A DNA stretch of 49,206 bases. Origin: Nesterenkonia sp. E16_10. GTDB lineage: Bacteria > Actinomycetota > Actinomycetes > Actinomycetales > Micrococcaceae. The DNA is taken from the NCBI RefSeq assembly GCF_017347085.1, contig NZ_JADPSA010000011.1, forward strand, positions 1-49,206, given 5' to 3'. Below the pieces are notes generated by a model. That model searched no databases. It saw only the letters and a program-made list of their open reading frames with translations, and was not told the DNA's origin. Below are positions 16,652 to 25,034 of the stretch, piece after piece; within the stretch, counting starts at the first letter, position 1; each line of letters starts with the position of its first letter. The translations under genes and the position numbers were made by a program.

Positions 16652-18113
16652 GATCGATGGGTCCTTCCGACGGCGCGGCGGTCTGAGTGGCGGCGGTCTG
16701 AGTGGCGTCGTGCTGAGTGGCGTCGTGCTGAGTGGCGTTGCGGTGAGCGACCCCGTATCGATGGAAGTCGCTGACGGCGGAATCGATGAACTCCTGCGCC
16801 CGGCCCAGGTACTGGTTCGGGTCGAGCAGCTGATCGAGCTCCGCCGCGGTGATCGCCGCACCGAGGCTCTCCTTCAGCAGATCTCGCAGCGGAACAGCTT
16901 CGACGGCGCTGCGTCGCACCAGATCCTGCAGCGCCTTGCCTCCGCCGGGGAAGGAGTCCCCCATCCGGGCCATCACACGCTCGCTGAGCACGGCATCGCC
17001 GCTGAGCCGCAGATTCGCCGCCATCGCCTCGGGGCGCACCACGAGACCTTCGAGCAGCTCGGCGGCCCGGGCGGCGGCGCCGCCGCTGAGCCGGGTCAGT
17101 TCGAGAAGGCTCGGCCATTCGGCGTGCCAGGCTCCTGCCGGGCGTTCATCCTCGGCGGTGGCTGCCGCCAGGTAGAGCGTGCTCAGCTGGGCTGGGCCTG
17201 CCAGGGCGGCGGAGCGGATCAGGGTCGAGAGCACCGGGTTCTGCTTCTGGGGCATCGCAGAGGATCCTCCGCGGCCGGGCGCCGTCGGCTCACGCAGCTC
17301 AGCGATCTCGGGACGCTGCAGGGTGAGCACGTCTGCGGCGACCTTGCCCAGCGCGGCGAGCAGGCCGGCGAGCGCCGAGCCGAGGTCCAGGATCACCTGG
17401 CGCTGGGTGTGCCAGGGGCGCGACATCGGGCACAGGCCCAGGCGGGCGGCGAGATCCTCGCTCAGCGCGGCGGTCTGCCCTGTGCCCAGCGCGTCGCACT
17501 GGGCGGCCTGGGTGCCGACGGCGCCGCCCCACTGCAGCGGCAGCGCCGCCGCGGCAAGCTCCAGTCGCCGGATCGAATGGGTCAGCCCATCGAGCCAGCC
17601 GGCGCAGCGCAGCCCGAAGCTGGTCGGCAGCGCGTGCTGGGTCAGCGAGCGGGCCACGCAGAGCGTGTCGCGATGGTCCTGGCTGAGCCTGCTCAGCGCG
17701 GTGCCGGCCCGGCGTGCATCGGTCAGAAGCTCCGCTGCGGCCTCCCGGCACAGCAGCATCAGGGCGGTGTCGAGGATGTCCTGGCTGGTGGCTCCGCGGT
17801 GCAGCGCGGCGTCGGAGTCACCGGTGGCCGCCAGCGCACCGCGCACGGCACCCAGCATCGGGATCACCGGGTTCCCGCCGCCGGGGCTCTGGGAGGCGAT
17901 GTCTTCGACGGTGATCCCGGCCCGCTGCGGGTCCCGGCTGATCGCCGTGATGGCGGCGGCGCTCTGCGCCGGGGCCTCGCCAGCATCGGCGAGCGCCTGG
18001 GCCCAGGCGGCCTCCACGCGCAGCAGGGCCCGCAGGATGGACTCCTCGGACATCAGCCGCGCCGTCGAGGTGCCGGCCCAGACCGGGCTGAGGATTCCGT
18101 AGGGTCCAGTCAT
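16644..18113 (-). CDS. pcaB: 3-carboxy-cis,cis-muconate cycloisomerase
   Basis: A 489-residue fumarase/aspartase superfamily enzyme that cyclises 3-carboxymuconate to 4-carboxymuconolactone. The family signature GSSAMPQKQNP is present near residue 300 and ALHRGATSQDILDTA near 105. The last 25 or so residues are a repetitive NATQHDATQHDATQ tail beyond the usual end (relatives are about 450 residues). I chose the ATG at 18113, with AGGAG 13 nt upstream. A TTG at 18140, overlapping the pcaG stop, is the alternative and would add nine residues. It overlaps pcaD by 8 nt. Confidence 0.93.
   Translation of the reverse strand: MTGPYGILSPVWAGTSTARLMSEESILRALLRVEAAWAQALADAGEAPAQSAAAITAISRDPQRAGITVEDIASQSPGGGNPVIPMLGAVRGALAATGDSDAALHRGATSQDILDTALMLLCREAAAELLTDARRAGTALSRLSQDHRDTLCVARSLTQHALPTSFGLRCAGWLDGLTHSIRRLELAAAALPLQWGGAVGTQAAQCDALGTGQTAALSEDLAARLGLCPMSRPWHTQRQVILDLGSALAGLLAALGKVAADVLTLQRPEIAELREPTAPGRGGSSAMPQKQNPVLSTLIRSAALAGPAQLSTLYLAAATAEDERPAGAWHAEWPSLLELTRLSGGAAARAAELLEGLVVRPEAMAANLRLSGDAVLSERVMARMGDSFPGGGKALQDLVRRSAVEAVPLRDLLKESLGAAITAAELDQLLDPNQYLGRAQEFIDSAVSDFHRYGVAHRNATQHDATQHDATQTAATQTAAPSEGPIDHA
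16683..16742 (-). repeat. 15-bp minisatellite at the 3' end of pcaB
   Basis: Four units with period 15 (CTGAGTGGCG at 16683, 16698, 16713 and 16728) encode a pentapeptide repeat of the type ATQHD/ATQTA in the C-terminal tail of PcaB. The unit is unrelated to the one in pcaD but has the same period and starts only about 40 nt away. Confidence 0.85.
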
Positions 18114-18136
18114 GGCGAGGGGTGCGCTCCTGTCGG

Positions 18137-18718
18137 TCAATCCACGGGGCCGGTGAATTGCGGGGTGTTGGGATAGGTCAGGAACACGGTCTCATCCTCG
18201 CCCTGGAAATGGATGTCGAAGCGCAGGCTGCCGTCGGACTCGCGGCTGGCCAGCAGGGTGTGTCGGCGCTCTGCGGGCACCGAGCTCAGCAGCGGGTCCC
18301 GCTCCAGCGTGGCCGGTTCGGAGGGCAGGTAGGCCCGGGTGAAGAGGCGGTCCATGAGCCCGCGGGCGAAGATGGTGACCAGGACGTAGGGGGCGACCTC
18401 GGGGCCGGTACTGCCGGGCTCCAGGGTGGTGAAGCTGTAGTGCCCTGCGCCGTCGACGGCGGCACGGCCCCACCCGGTGAAGGTGTAGCCGTCGCGGTGC
18501 AGGGATCCTGGCTGCCGGGAGATCGCTCCGTGCTCATCCGGCTGCCAGATCTCCAGCAGCGCATCGGGCACGGGCACGCCGTCGCCGTCGTAGACGGTGC
18601 CGTGCAGCCGCACGGCACTCGGGTGCGAGCGGTCCACCAGAGCCTCGCCGCCGGCGTAGGGCAGGGCGTAGCCGAAGAAGGGGCCCACGGTCTGGCCGGG
18701 GGTCGGGGTGAGTTTCAT
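18137..18718 (-). CDS. pcaG: Protocatechuate 3,4-dioxygenase alpha subunit
   Basis: A 193-residue structural subunit of the intradiol ring-cleaving dioxygenase. It has the intradiol fold pattern TPGQTVGPFFGYALPY near the start, VRLHGTVYDGDGVPVPDALLEIWQPDEHG and GRAAVDGAGHYSFTTLEPG, but, as expected for the alpha subunit, not the full set of iron ligands. The ATG at 18718 lies 2 nt after the pcaH stop. It works as an (alpha-beta) oligomer with PcaH. Confidence 0.95.
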   Translation of the reverse strand: MKLTPTPGQTVGPFFGYALPYAGGEALVDRSHPSAVRLHGTVYDGDGVPVPDALLEIWQPDEHGAISRQPGSLHRDGYTFTGWGRAAVDGAGHYSFTTLEPGSTGPEVAPYVLVTIFARGLMDRLFTRAYLPSEPATLERDPLLSSVPAERRHTLLASRESDGSLRFDIHFQGEDETVFLTYPNTPQFTGPVD

Positions 18719-18720
18719 GG

Positions 18721-19518
18721 TCAGTGCTCCTCCTCCTGCTCGGCCCAGGTGCGGTTGCTTCCGGAGAGCACGATGTCCCAACGGTAGCCGGTGTTCCATT
18801 CATGCTGGGAGACCGAGTGGTCATAGGTGGCGACCAGGCGATCGCGGGCCGCCTGGTCGGTGATGGACTGGTAGATCGGGTCCAGGGCAAAGATCGGGTC
18901 CCCGGGGAAGTACATCTGGGTCACGATCCGCTGGGTGAAGTCGGTGCCGAAGAGCGAGAAGTGGATGTGCGCCGAGCGCCAGGCGTTGTTGTGGTTCTTC
19001 CACGGATACGGGGCCGGTTTGATGGTGGTGAAGCTGTATTCGCCGTCGGGCCCGGTCAGGGTGCGTCCCACTCCGGTGAAGTTGGGGTCCAGCGGAGCGG
19101 GGTGCTGGTCACGCTTGTGCATATAGCGTCCTGCGGCGTTGGCCTGCCACATCTCCACGAGCTGGCCGGCGACGGCGCGGCCGTCCCCGTCGATCACTCG
19201 GCCGGTCACGATGATCCGTTCCCCGATGGGCTCGCCGTTGTGCTGGATCGTGAGATCGGACTCCAGTGCGGAGACGTCGCGGTGGCCGAAAGCGGGGCTG
19301 TGCAGCTCGATGTCCTCGGGGTCCGCGTGGTGCAGGGACTTCGTGGGATGGCGCAGCAGCGAGCTGCGATACGGCGGGAAGTTCAGCCGGGCGTTGGTCT
19401 CCACCGGAGCGCCGGCGTCGCGCTGAGCTCGATACTCCGCGTGGATGGCGGCGATCTCCGTGTCGATCTCCGCCTGGGACAGGACGGCGGCGTCCGGGTC
19501 GGTGTTCTTCTCGGCCAT
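18721..19518 (-). CDS. pcaH: Protocatechuate 3,4-dioxygenase beta subunit
   Basis: A 265-residue catalytic subunit that cleaves protocatechuate between the hydroxyls to 3-carboxy-cis,cis-muconate using Fe(III). The four iron ligands are present as Y132, Y171, H184 and H186. Their spacings (39, 13, 2) are the same as those of Tyr408, Tyr447, His460 and His462 in the Pseudomonas enzyme. Typical motifs are VEMWQANAAGRY and NAWRSAHIHFSLFG. GAGGAG lies upstream of the ATG. It is the first gene of pcaHGBDC; a CATTCAATG palindrome sits about 100 nt upstream. Confidence 0.97.
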   Translation of the reverse strand: MAEKNTDPDAAVLSQAEIDTEIAAIHAEYRAQRDAGAPVETNARLNFPPYRSSLLRHPTKSLHHADPEDIELHSPAFGHRDVSALESDLTIQHNGEPIGERIIVTGRVIDGDGRAVAGQLVEMWQANAAGRYMHKRDQHPAPLDPNFTGVGRTLTGPDGEYSFTTIKPAPYPWKNHNNAWRSAHIHFSLFGTDFTQRIVTQMYFPGDPIFALDPIYQSITDQAARDRLVATYDHSVSQHEWNTGYRWDIVLSGSNRTWAEQEEEH

Positions 19519-19620
19519 GGGGCTCTCGCTCCTCGAGGGGGATCCGCGGCGGAGATCGCCGGGGTGTGACGTGGTTCTCGTTCAGTCTGCGGGCTGGAGG
19601 ACTCGACCCGCCACACGATT

Positions 19621-19633
19621 GCCATTCAATGGC
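19621..19633. promoter_or_regulatory. IclR-type operator candidate upstream of pcaH
   Basis: A perfect 13-bp palindrome GCCATTCAATGGC centred on 19627. It overlaps the stop codon of the neighbouring iclR gene and lies 103 bp upstream of the pcaH ATG. The core CATTCAATG recurs at 20411-20419 and 22734-22742. Confidence 0.65.
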
Positions 19634-20369
19634 TCAGCCCGTCCAGGGCGCGGCTGATTCCGCGCCCGGCGGTCTGCAGCGCCATCAGGAACTGCGGGAT
19701 CTCGCGGGAGCCGCGCGGCACCACCACGGTGAGCGCGGCCACCGCGTGGCCGTCGGCGCCCAGCACCGGCACCGAGACCCCCGTGGTCTCGGCGTTGATC
19801 ATCCCGCTGAGCTGGGCATGGCCCCGGGTCCGCGCCTCCGCGAGCTCCCGTCGCAGCTGCGGGCGGGACTCGGCGATCAGCTGCTGCCTCGGAGCCCACC
19901 AGCGGTCCACCACATGGGCCGGGGAATGTGCCAGCAGCACGTGACCCATCGAGGTCAGGTGGGCCGGCATGGTCGTGGCGACCTCCGCCGGGTTGACCAC
20001 CGCCCCGTGGCGCGAGATCCGCTCCACGATCAGCACCCCGTGCTCATCGAGCACCGCGAGCTGGGTGGTCTGCCGGACCACCGCGTTGACATCGTGCATG
20101 AAGGGAAGCGCCGAGGTGCGCAGCGTCCGGCTGATCGGGGCGCGCTGCGCGATCTCCCAGAGCCGCTGGCCCAGGACCAGCTCCCCGGAGGCCGTGGTGG
20201 CGAGCAGCCCATGGGCGCGCATGGTGCGCAGCAGCCGGTATCCGGTGGTCCGAGGCAGCCCGGCCGCGTCGATCAGCTCCCCGGCAGGAAGGCTGGGCCG
20301 GGTCTCGAGTGCCGCGAGGATGCGCATCGCGCGATCCAGGACCGCGTCACCGCTGGGCGAGTTTGCCAT
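19626..20369 (-). CDS. IclR family regulator of the pca genes (PcaR-like)
   Basis: A 247-residue regulator with an N-terminal winged helix (about 8-60: VLDRAMRILAALETRP, then GLPRTTGYRLLRTM) and an IclR effector-binding domain (about 75-245) that senses small aromatic or dicarboxylic acids in this family. It lies between pcaHGBDC (same strand, downstream) and the divergent MFS transporter. The ATG is preceded by TAGGCT at six bases, so the mRNA is probably leaderless. Specific control of the pca genes is inferred from position and from the shared operator-like palindromes. Confidence 0.9.
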   Translation of the reverse strand: MANSPSGDAVLDRAMRILAALETRPSLPAGELIDAAGLPRTTGYRLLRTMRAHGLLATTASGELVLGQRLWEIAQRAPISRTLRTSALPFMHDVNAVVRQTTQLAVLDEHGVLIVERISRHGAVVNPAEVATTMPAHLTSMGHVLLAHSPAHVVDRWWAPRQQLIAESRPQLRRELAEARTRGHAQLSGMINAETTGVSVPVLGADGHAVAALTVVVPRGSREIPQFLMALQTAGRGISRALDGLSH

Positions 20370-20375
20370 GAGCCA

Positions 20376-20381
20376 AGCCTA
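20376..20381 (-). promoter_or_regulatory. -10 hexamer of a probable leaderless iclR transcript
   Basis: Minus-strand TAGGCT (20381-20376) lies six bases before the ATG at 20369, with no ribosome binding site between. Confidence 0.4.
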
Positions 20382-20409
20382 GCCGCGCCCCGGAAGGGCA
20401 AGGCTGATC

Positions 20410-20420
20410 TCATTCAATGA
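20410..20420. promoter_or_regulatory. IclR-type operator candidate between iclR and the transporter gene
   Basis: An 11-bp perfect palindrome TCATTCAATGA centred on 20415. It lies about 30 bp upstream of the -35 box of the transporter promoter and about 30 bp upstream of the iclR -10 box, so one site could serve both directions. Confidence 0.65.
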
Positions 20421-20448
20421 TCCACCGGTGACGAACTTCAGGCTGGGA

Positions 20449-20477
20449 TTGTGCCCTGGGTCACGAGGGGCTAGCGT
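20449..20477 (+). promoter_or_regulatory. Candidate promoter of the aromatic-acid transporter gene
   Basis: -35 TTGTGC (20449-20454), a 17-bp spacer and -10 TAGCGT (20472-20477). It gives a leader of about 50 nt. The CATTCAATG palindrome lies upstream, a position that would suit activation. Confidence 0.45.
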
Positions 20478-20534
20478 CCAACGGGTTCTGTGAGCTGAGC
20501 CACGGAACGTCACCACCGTGCAAGGAGATTCCCC

Positions 20535-21917
20535 ATGACCCAGACCAGCCTCCGCGAGTCCATCGACTCTCGCCCGATGAGCCGCTACCAGTGGTTCGTC
20601 GTCGCCCTCGCCACCGCCCTGATGGGCCTGGACGGCTATGACGTCCAAGCCATGGCGTTCACCGCCAACCCGGTCTCCGCGGACCTGGGTCTGACCGGCA
20701 CCGAGCTGGGCCTGCTGCTCAGCGGGGGCCTGATCGGCATGGCCCTGGGCGCGATCTGGGTGGGCCCTTTCGCGGACCGCTTCGGACGGCGCCGCATGCT
20801 CATGATCGCGATGATCATCAACGCCGCGGGACTCTTCCTCTCCGCCACCGCCTCCTCCATGCCGGAGCTGATGGCCTGGCGGATCATCACCGGACTCGGC
20901 GTGGGCGGCATCCTGACCTCCGGGACCGTGCTGGTCTCGGAGTACTCCAACGCGAAGTACCGCGGCCTGTGCATGAGCATCTATGCCGCCGGCTACCCGG
21001 TGGGCGCCACCCTGGGCGGCCTGGCCGCCATCCCGCTGATCGGGAACTTCGGCTGGCAGGCGGTCTTCCTGCTCGGCGGTGCCGTGACCGTGCTGGCGGT
21101 GATCTTCGTCTGGCTCAAGATGCCGGAGTCTCTGGACTTCCTCGGCGCCCGCGCCGCCAGCCCGCAGGCGGCCGGAGACGGCTCCGAACAGCGCCGCGCC
21201 GAGGCGATCGCCGGCCGGATGGGGATCACCGGGCCGGTGATCCTGGAGAACCTCGACACCGAGGCGAGCCAGACGCCGGGGCGCTCCAAGAACTCCTACG
21301 CGCAGCTGCTCAACCCGGAGAACCGGCGCAGCACGTTGCTGCTGTGGGCGATGTTCTTCATCGTGATGTTCGGCTTCTACTTCGCCAACACCTGGACCCC
21401 GCAGCTGCTCACCGAGGTGGGCTTCTCCACCGACGAGGGCATCATGGGCGGGATCATGCTGATGATCGGCGGCACCATCGGCGCGGTCCTCTACGGCGTG
21501 TTCGCCTCCCGCTGGGACGTGCGTCGAGTCCAGGCGGCCTTCGCCCTGGGCTCCGGGGTGATGTTCATCGTCTTCATCAACGCCACCGCCTGGCTGCCGG
21601 CTGCGCTGGTCGCCGGGATGCTGCTGGGCATGATCATCAATGGCTGCATCTCGGGCATCTACACGATCGCCCCGATGACCTACGCGCCGCGGCTACGCTC
21701 CACCGGAGTGGGCGTCGCCCTGGGCGTGGGCCGCACCGGCGCGATCATCGCGCCGATCGCCGTGGGCGCCCTGCTGGACGTCGGCGCCACCCCCACCGCG
21801 CTCTACACCGGTGCCGGGATCATCGTCGCGCTGGCCGCCGTCGTCGTGCTGCGGATCTCGCTGCACCAGCGCACGGCCAGCGAGCTGCGCGCCCAGGCGC
21901 TGGCGGGCCGGGGATGA
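20535..21917 (+). CDS. pcaK: Aromatic acid:H+ symporter, MFS (PcaK-like)
   Basis: A 460-residue transporter with 12 predicted transmembrane helices, of the AAHS family that imports 4-hydroxybenzoate and protocatechuate. Helix 1 carries the family motif LMGLDGYDVQ, and the cytoplasmic loop between helices 2 and 3 has GPFADRFGRRR. The central loop (about 205-255) is hydrophilic. AAGGAG lies upstream of the ATG. Its place between two IclR genes, pcaH and pobA supports an aromatic substrate; which acid is transported is inferred. Confidence 0.9.
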   Translation: MTQTSLRESIDSRPMSRYQWFVVALATALMGLDGYDVQAMAFTANPVSADLGLTGTELGLLLSGGLIGMALGAIWVGPFADRFGRRRMLMIAMIINAAGLFLSATASSMPELMAWRIITGLGVGGILTSGTVLVSEYSNAKYRGLCMSIYAAGYPVGATLGGLAAIPLIGNFGWQAVFLLGGAVTVLAVIFVWLKMPESLDFLGARAASPQAAGDGSEQRRAEAIAGRMGITGPVILENLDTEASQTPGRSKNSYAQLLNPENRRSTLLLWAMFFIVMFGFYFANTWTPQLLTEVGFSTDEGIMGGIMLMIGGTIGAVLYGVFASRWDVRRVQAAFALGSGVMFIVFINATAWLPAALVAGMLLGMIINGCISGIYTIAPMTYAPRLRSTGVGVALGVGRTGAIIAPIAVGALLDVGATPTALYTGAGIIVALAAVVVLRISLHQRTASELRAQALAGRG

Positions 21918-21954
21918 CCCCGACCGTACCGGGGTCGAGCGCGGACGTGGAAGC

Positions 21955-21960
21955 TAGCAT
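21955..21960 (+). promoter_or_regulatory. -10 hexamer of a probable leaderless transcript
   Basis: TAGCAT lies seven bases before the ATG at 21968 of the second IclR gene; there is no ribosome binding site. Confidence 0.4.
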
Positions 21961-21967
21961 GTGATCC

Positions 21968-22711
21968 ATGGCGAACTCCCGCACCGGTGATTCGGTCCTG
22001 GCCCGGCTGGATCGGGTGCTCTCGACCTTCTCGGCGGCCGACAGCCTGCTCAGCGCCGCGGAGATCGCGCGGCGCACGGGCCTGCCGCCGGCCACCGCGC
22101 ACCGGCTCTGCCGCGACATGGCCGAGCTGGGCTGGCTGGAGTCGCTGCCCGCCGGATACATGGTCGGCACCCGGCTCTGGGAGATGACCAACCGCTCGGC
22201 GCCGACGATGAAGCTCGCCGTGCGCGCCCGGCCCTATCTCTCGGATGTGCACACCGTGATGGGTCAGCATGTGCAGCTCGGCGTGATCGAAGGCCATGAG
22301 GTGCTCTTCGTGGACCGACTCTCGGCGCGGGAGGCCCCACGCATCCACGGCGGCGTGGCCGGCCGGTTGCCGCTGCATGTCTCGGCCACCGGCCTGGTGC
22401 TGCTGGCCCATGCCTCGCCCGAGTTCCGCACCTTCTACCGCACCCACCACCGGGAGGCCGCGCCCTCGCAGATCATCTCCGAGGACCGGCTGGAGCAGGT
22501 GCGCCAGCAGGGCTACTGCGCGCAGACCGGGGTGATCGAGCGGGAGGTCACCGGCGTCGCGGTGCCGATCCGGCAGCGCGGCCGCGCGGTGGTGGCCGCC
22601 CTGGGCGTGGTCACCGATGACGACGACGTCGCCCGCCGTCCCGCGCCCTGGGTGCAGATGCTGCAGATCGCTGCCCGGGGCATCCAGCGGGAGATCAGCG
22701 GCAGGACCTGA
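21968..22711 (+). CDS. IclR family regulator (PobR-like)
   Basis: A 247-residue regulator with an N-terminal winged helix (LARLDRVLSTFSAADSLLS, then GLPPATAHRLCRDMAELG) and the IclR ligand-binding domain. It has the same length as the first IclR protein, and both begin MANS, but otherwise they differ clearly. It lies 140 nt upstream of pobA on the same strand, so it is the likely pobA regulator. Its own start appears leaderless. Confidence 0.9.
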   Translation: MANSRTGDSVLARLDRVLSTFSAADSLLSAAEIARRTGLPPATAHRLCRDMAELGWLESLPAGYMVGTRLWEMTNRSAPTMKLAVRARPYLSDVHTVMGQHVQLGVIEGHEVLFVDRLSAREAPRIHGGVAGRLPLHVSATGLVLLAHASPEFRTFYRTHHREAAPSQIISEDRLEQVRQQGYCAQTGVIEREVTGVAVPIRQRGRAVVAALGVVTDDDDVARRPAPWVQMLQIAARGIQREISGRT

Positions 22712-22730
22712 CCCCAGGCCCCTCGGCTCA

Positions 22731-22745
22731 TCGCATTCAATGGGA
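22731..22745. promoter_or_regulatory. IclR-type operator candidate upstream of pobA
   Basis: TCGCATTCAATGGGA, a 15-bp palindrome around C22738 with one mismatched pair and the same core CATTCAATG as the sites at 19621 and 20410. It is 107 bp upstream of the pobA ATG. Confidence 0.6.
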
Positions 22746-22851
22746 TTCATGTGGCGCCGGGCACATCCGCTGAGCAGACTGGTCTGCACCGGGCCGAACC
22801 GGCGGGACCGGAAGACGCCTGGACCGCGGCGGCCCATCGAGAGGGAGACCC

Positions 22852-24132
22852 ATGACCGAACATAGAACCCGAGTCGAGGTCGGCATCGTGGGCGGCGGCC
22901 CGGCGGGGCTGATGACCGCGCTGCTGCTGAAGCGTCGGGGCATCTCCGCCGCGGTGATCGAGACCCGCACGAAGGACACGATCCATCACACCCAGCGTGC
23001 GGGGATCCTCGAGGCCGCCACGGTGAACATGCTCCTCGACGCCGAGGTCGGGTCGCGCGTGCTGACGTCGGGCCATGAGCATGAAGGCACGGTGCTCAGC
23101 TTCGACGGCGAGCAGCACCGCATCGACTTCCAGGCCCTGGTCGGACGCTCGGTCTGGCTCTACCCGCAGAACGAGGTCTTCTTCGACCTGGCCAACGCCT
23201 GGGAGCGCGAGGGCGGGGAGATCCATTGGGCCGTCACCGACACCCAGGTCCATGGCGTGGAGACCGCGGCTCCGCGGATCAGCTTCACCGATGCGGCGGG
23301 CCAGGAGCGCAGCATCGAGGCCGATCTGATCGTCGGCACCGATGGGTCCCGCTCCATGTGCCGGAAGCTGATCCCCGAGCAGGTCCGCACCGATCACTTC
23401 ATCTCCTACCCCTTCGCCTGGTTCGGGATCCTGTGCGAGGCGCCGCCGACCGCCCCGGAGCTGATCTACGCGAACTCCGAGCTCGGTTTCGCGCTGATCT
23501 CTCAGCGCAATGAGACGGTCCAGCGGATGTACTTCCAGTGCGACCCGGACACCGATCCGCAGAGCTGGTCCGAGGACGCGATCTTCGACCACATCCAGGC
23601 GGTGCTGGGCACCGAGGGCGGGGTCCAGCTCAAGCGCGGACCGATCATCGAGAAGACCGTGCTGCCCTTCCGGTCCTATGTCTGTGACCCGCTCAGCCAT
23701 GGCCGGCTGGCGCTGGCCGGGGATGCCGGTCACACGGTCCCGCCGACCGGGGCGAAGGGGCTGAATCTAGCCTTCGCCGATGTGCGGGCGCTGGTGCCCT
23801 GTGTGGAGGAGTTCATCACCGAGCTGCGCGCCGACCGAGCCGAGACCGGGACCGGGACCGGGCCCGGGGGAACCGGGACCGGGGGAACCGAGTCCGGCGA
23901 TACCGGCTCGGGCATCGAGACCCCGGCGGCACTGCGCCGCTATTCGCGCACCGCCCTGGACCGGGTGTGGAAGGCGCAGAACTTCTCCTACTGGGCGACG
24001 AATCTGCTGCACCGTCAGCCCGAGGAGAACCCCTTCACCCACCGACGACGCCGCGGCGAGTTCGACGCGATCACCGGCTCGGTGTACGGGCAGGCCTACT
24101 TCGCGGACTCCTACACCGGATGGAGCGACTGA
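22852..24132 (+). CDS. pobA: 4-hydroxybenzoate 3-monooxygenase
   Basis: A 426-residue flavoprotein hydroxylase converting 4-hydroxybenzoate, NAD(P)H and O2 to protocatechuate. It has the FAD-binding GGGPAG at 14-19, the DG motif GTDGSRSMCRKL near 162-173 and the second FAD motif LALAGDAGHTVPPTGAKGLN near 287-306. It is about 30 residues longer than the usual 394. The excess is a Gly/Thr-rich insert at about 330-357, between the ring of FAD contacts and the C-terminal helices. GAGGGAG precedes the ATG. It supplies substrate for the pca enzymes encoded nearby. Confidence 0.95.
   Translation: MTEHRTRVEVGIVGGGPAGLMTALLLKRRGISAAVIETRTKDTIHHTQRAGILEAATVNMLLDAEVGSRVLTSGHEHEGTVLSFDGEQHRIDFQALVGRSVWLYPQNEVFFDLANAWEREGGEIHWAVTDTQVHGVETAAPRISFTDAAGQERSIEADLIVGTDGSRSMCRKLIPEQVRTDHFISYPFAWFGILCEAPPTAPELIYANSELGFALISQRNETVQRMYFQCDPDTDPQSWSEDAIFDHIQAVLGTEGGVQLKRGPIIEKTVLPFRSYVCDPLSHGRLALAGDAGHTVPPTGAKGLNLAFADVRALVPCVEEFITELRADRAETGTGTGPGGTGTGGTESGDTGSGIETPAALRRYSRTALDRVWKAQNFSYWATNLLHRQPEENPFTHRRRRGEFDAITGSVYGQAYFADSYTGWSD
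23845..23889 (+). repeat. In-frame ACCGGG repeat in pobA
   Basis: Hexamer units ACCGGG (23845, 23851, 23857, 23878) interspersed with CCCGGG and GGAACCGGG encode the Gly/Thr-rich insert of PobA. It is a low-complexity tract prone to length change by multiples of three bases. Confidence 0.75.
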
Positions 24133-24193
24133 GCCGTCACGGGACCGGGGCGTTCGGACCGCTCGAGGCCCGCCCGGACCGCGAGCGCCTCGG

Positions 24194-24967
24194 CTATCGC
24201 GGCTCCAGCCGGATCGCGCCGTCGAGCCGGATGGTCTCGCCGTTGAGCATCGGGTTGCCCACGATGTGCATCACCAGCCGGGCATAGTCCTCGGGCGCAC
24301 CGAGTCGAGCCGGATGCAGAGTCTTGGCGCGCAGCGACTCCTTGGCCTCCTCGGGCAGACCCGCCATCATCGGGGTCTCGAAGAGCCCGGGCGCGATGGT
24401 CATCACCCGGATCGCGTGGCGGGCGAGCTCCCGGGCCGCGGGAAGCGTCAGCGAGGCCACCGCGCCCTTGGAGGCCGCATAGGCGATCTGACCGATCTGG
24501 CCCTCGAAGGCCGCCACCGAGGCGGTGTTGACCAGCACCCCGCGCTCGCCGTCCGAGGGCTCGTTGGACGCCATCGCGGCGGCCGCCTGGCTCATCAGAT
24601 TCACCGTGCCCCCGACGTTGATGGCCAGGACTCCCATGAACTGCTCACTCGAGAGCGGGCCGTTTCGGCCCAGCAGCTTCCCCGGCGTGGCCACCCCGGC
24701 GCAGCTCACCGCGACCCGCAGCGGCCCCTGTTGAACTGCGGCCGCCACAGCCTCGCGGGAGGTGGCGGGATCGGTGATGTCCCCGGGCCAGAAGCTGGCA
24801 TGCTCGCCGAGCGAGGCCACCGCCTCGGCCCGCGCCGTGCTGTCCCCGGCGTCGGGCAGGTCCACGACGACCACCTGCATCCCGGCGGCGATCAGCGTCT
24901 GGGCGGTGGAATGGCCCAGGCCTGAGGCACCTCCGCTGACGACCGCGCTGGCTCCAGAGAGTTCCAT
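24194..24967 (-). CDS. Short-chain dehydrogenase, 3-hydroxyacyl-CoA (HSD10-like) type
   Basis: A 257-residue classical SDR with the nucleotide motif GGASGLG (12-18), an acidic D36 in VVVVDLPDAG that favours NAD, and the catalytic S150, Y163 and K167 in IAYAASKG. It resembles type II 3-hydroxyacyl-CoA dehydrogenases (2-methyl-3-hydroxybutyryl-CoA dehydrogenase group) used in isoleucine and fatty acid breakdown. It is divergent from mmsA; the shared 189-nt intergenic region contains the mmsA promoter. Substrate is inferred from the neighbours. Confidence 0.85.
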   Translation of the reverse strand: MELSGASAVVSGGASGLGHSTAQTLIAAGMQVVVVDLPDAGDSTARAEAVASLGEHASFWPGDITDPATSREAVAAAVQQGPLRVAVSCAGVATPGKLLGRNGPLSSEQFMGVLAINVGGTVNLMSQAAAAMASNEPSDGERGVLVNTASVAAFEGQIGQIAYAASKGAVASLTLPAARELARHAIRVMTIAPGLFETPMMAGLPEEAKESLRAKTLHPARLGAPEDYARLVMHIVGNPMLNGETIRLDGAIRLEPR

Positions 24968-25034
24968 CCGCGTCTCCCTCTTCCTCGCCTCGATCCCGCC
25001 GCACCGGCCCAGATACCGGTCGCAAGAGCGATAG

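Noticed and set aside
15382-24132. Horizontally acquired catabolic island
   Set aside because: No integrase, transposase, attachment repeats or tRNA junction flank the block, and its base composition looks like that of its neighbours by eye.
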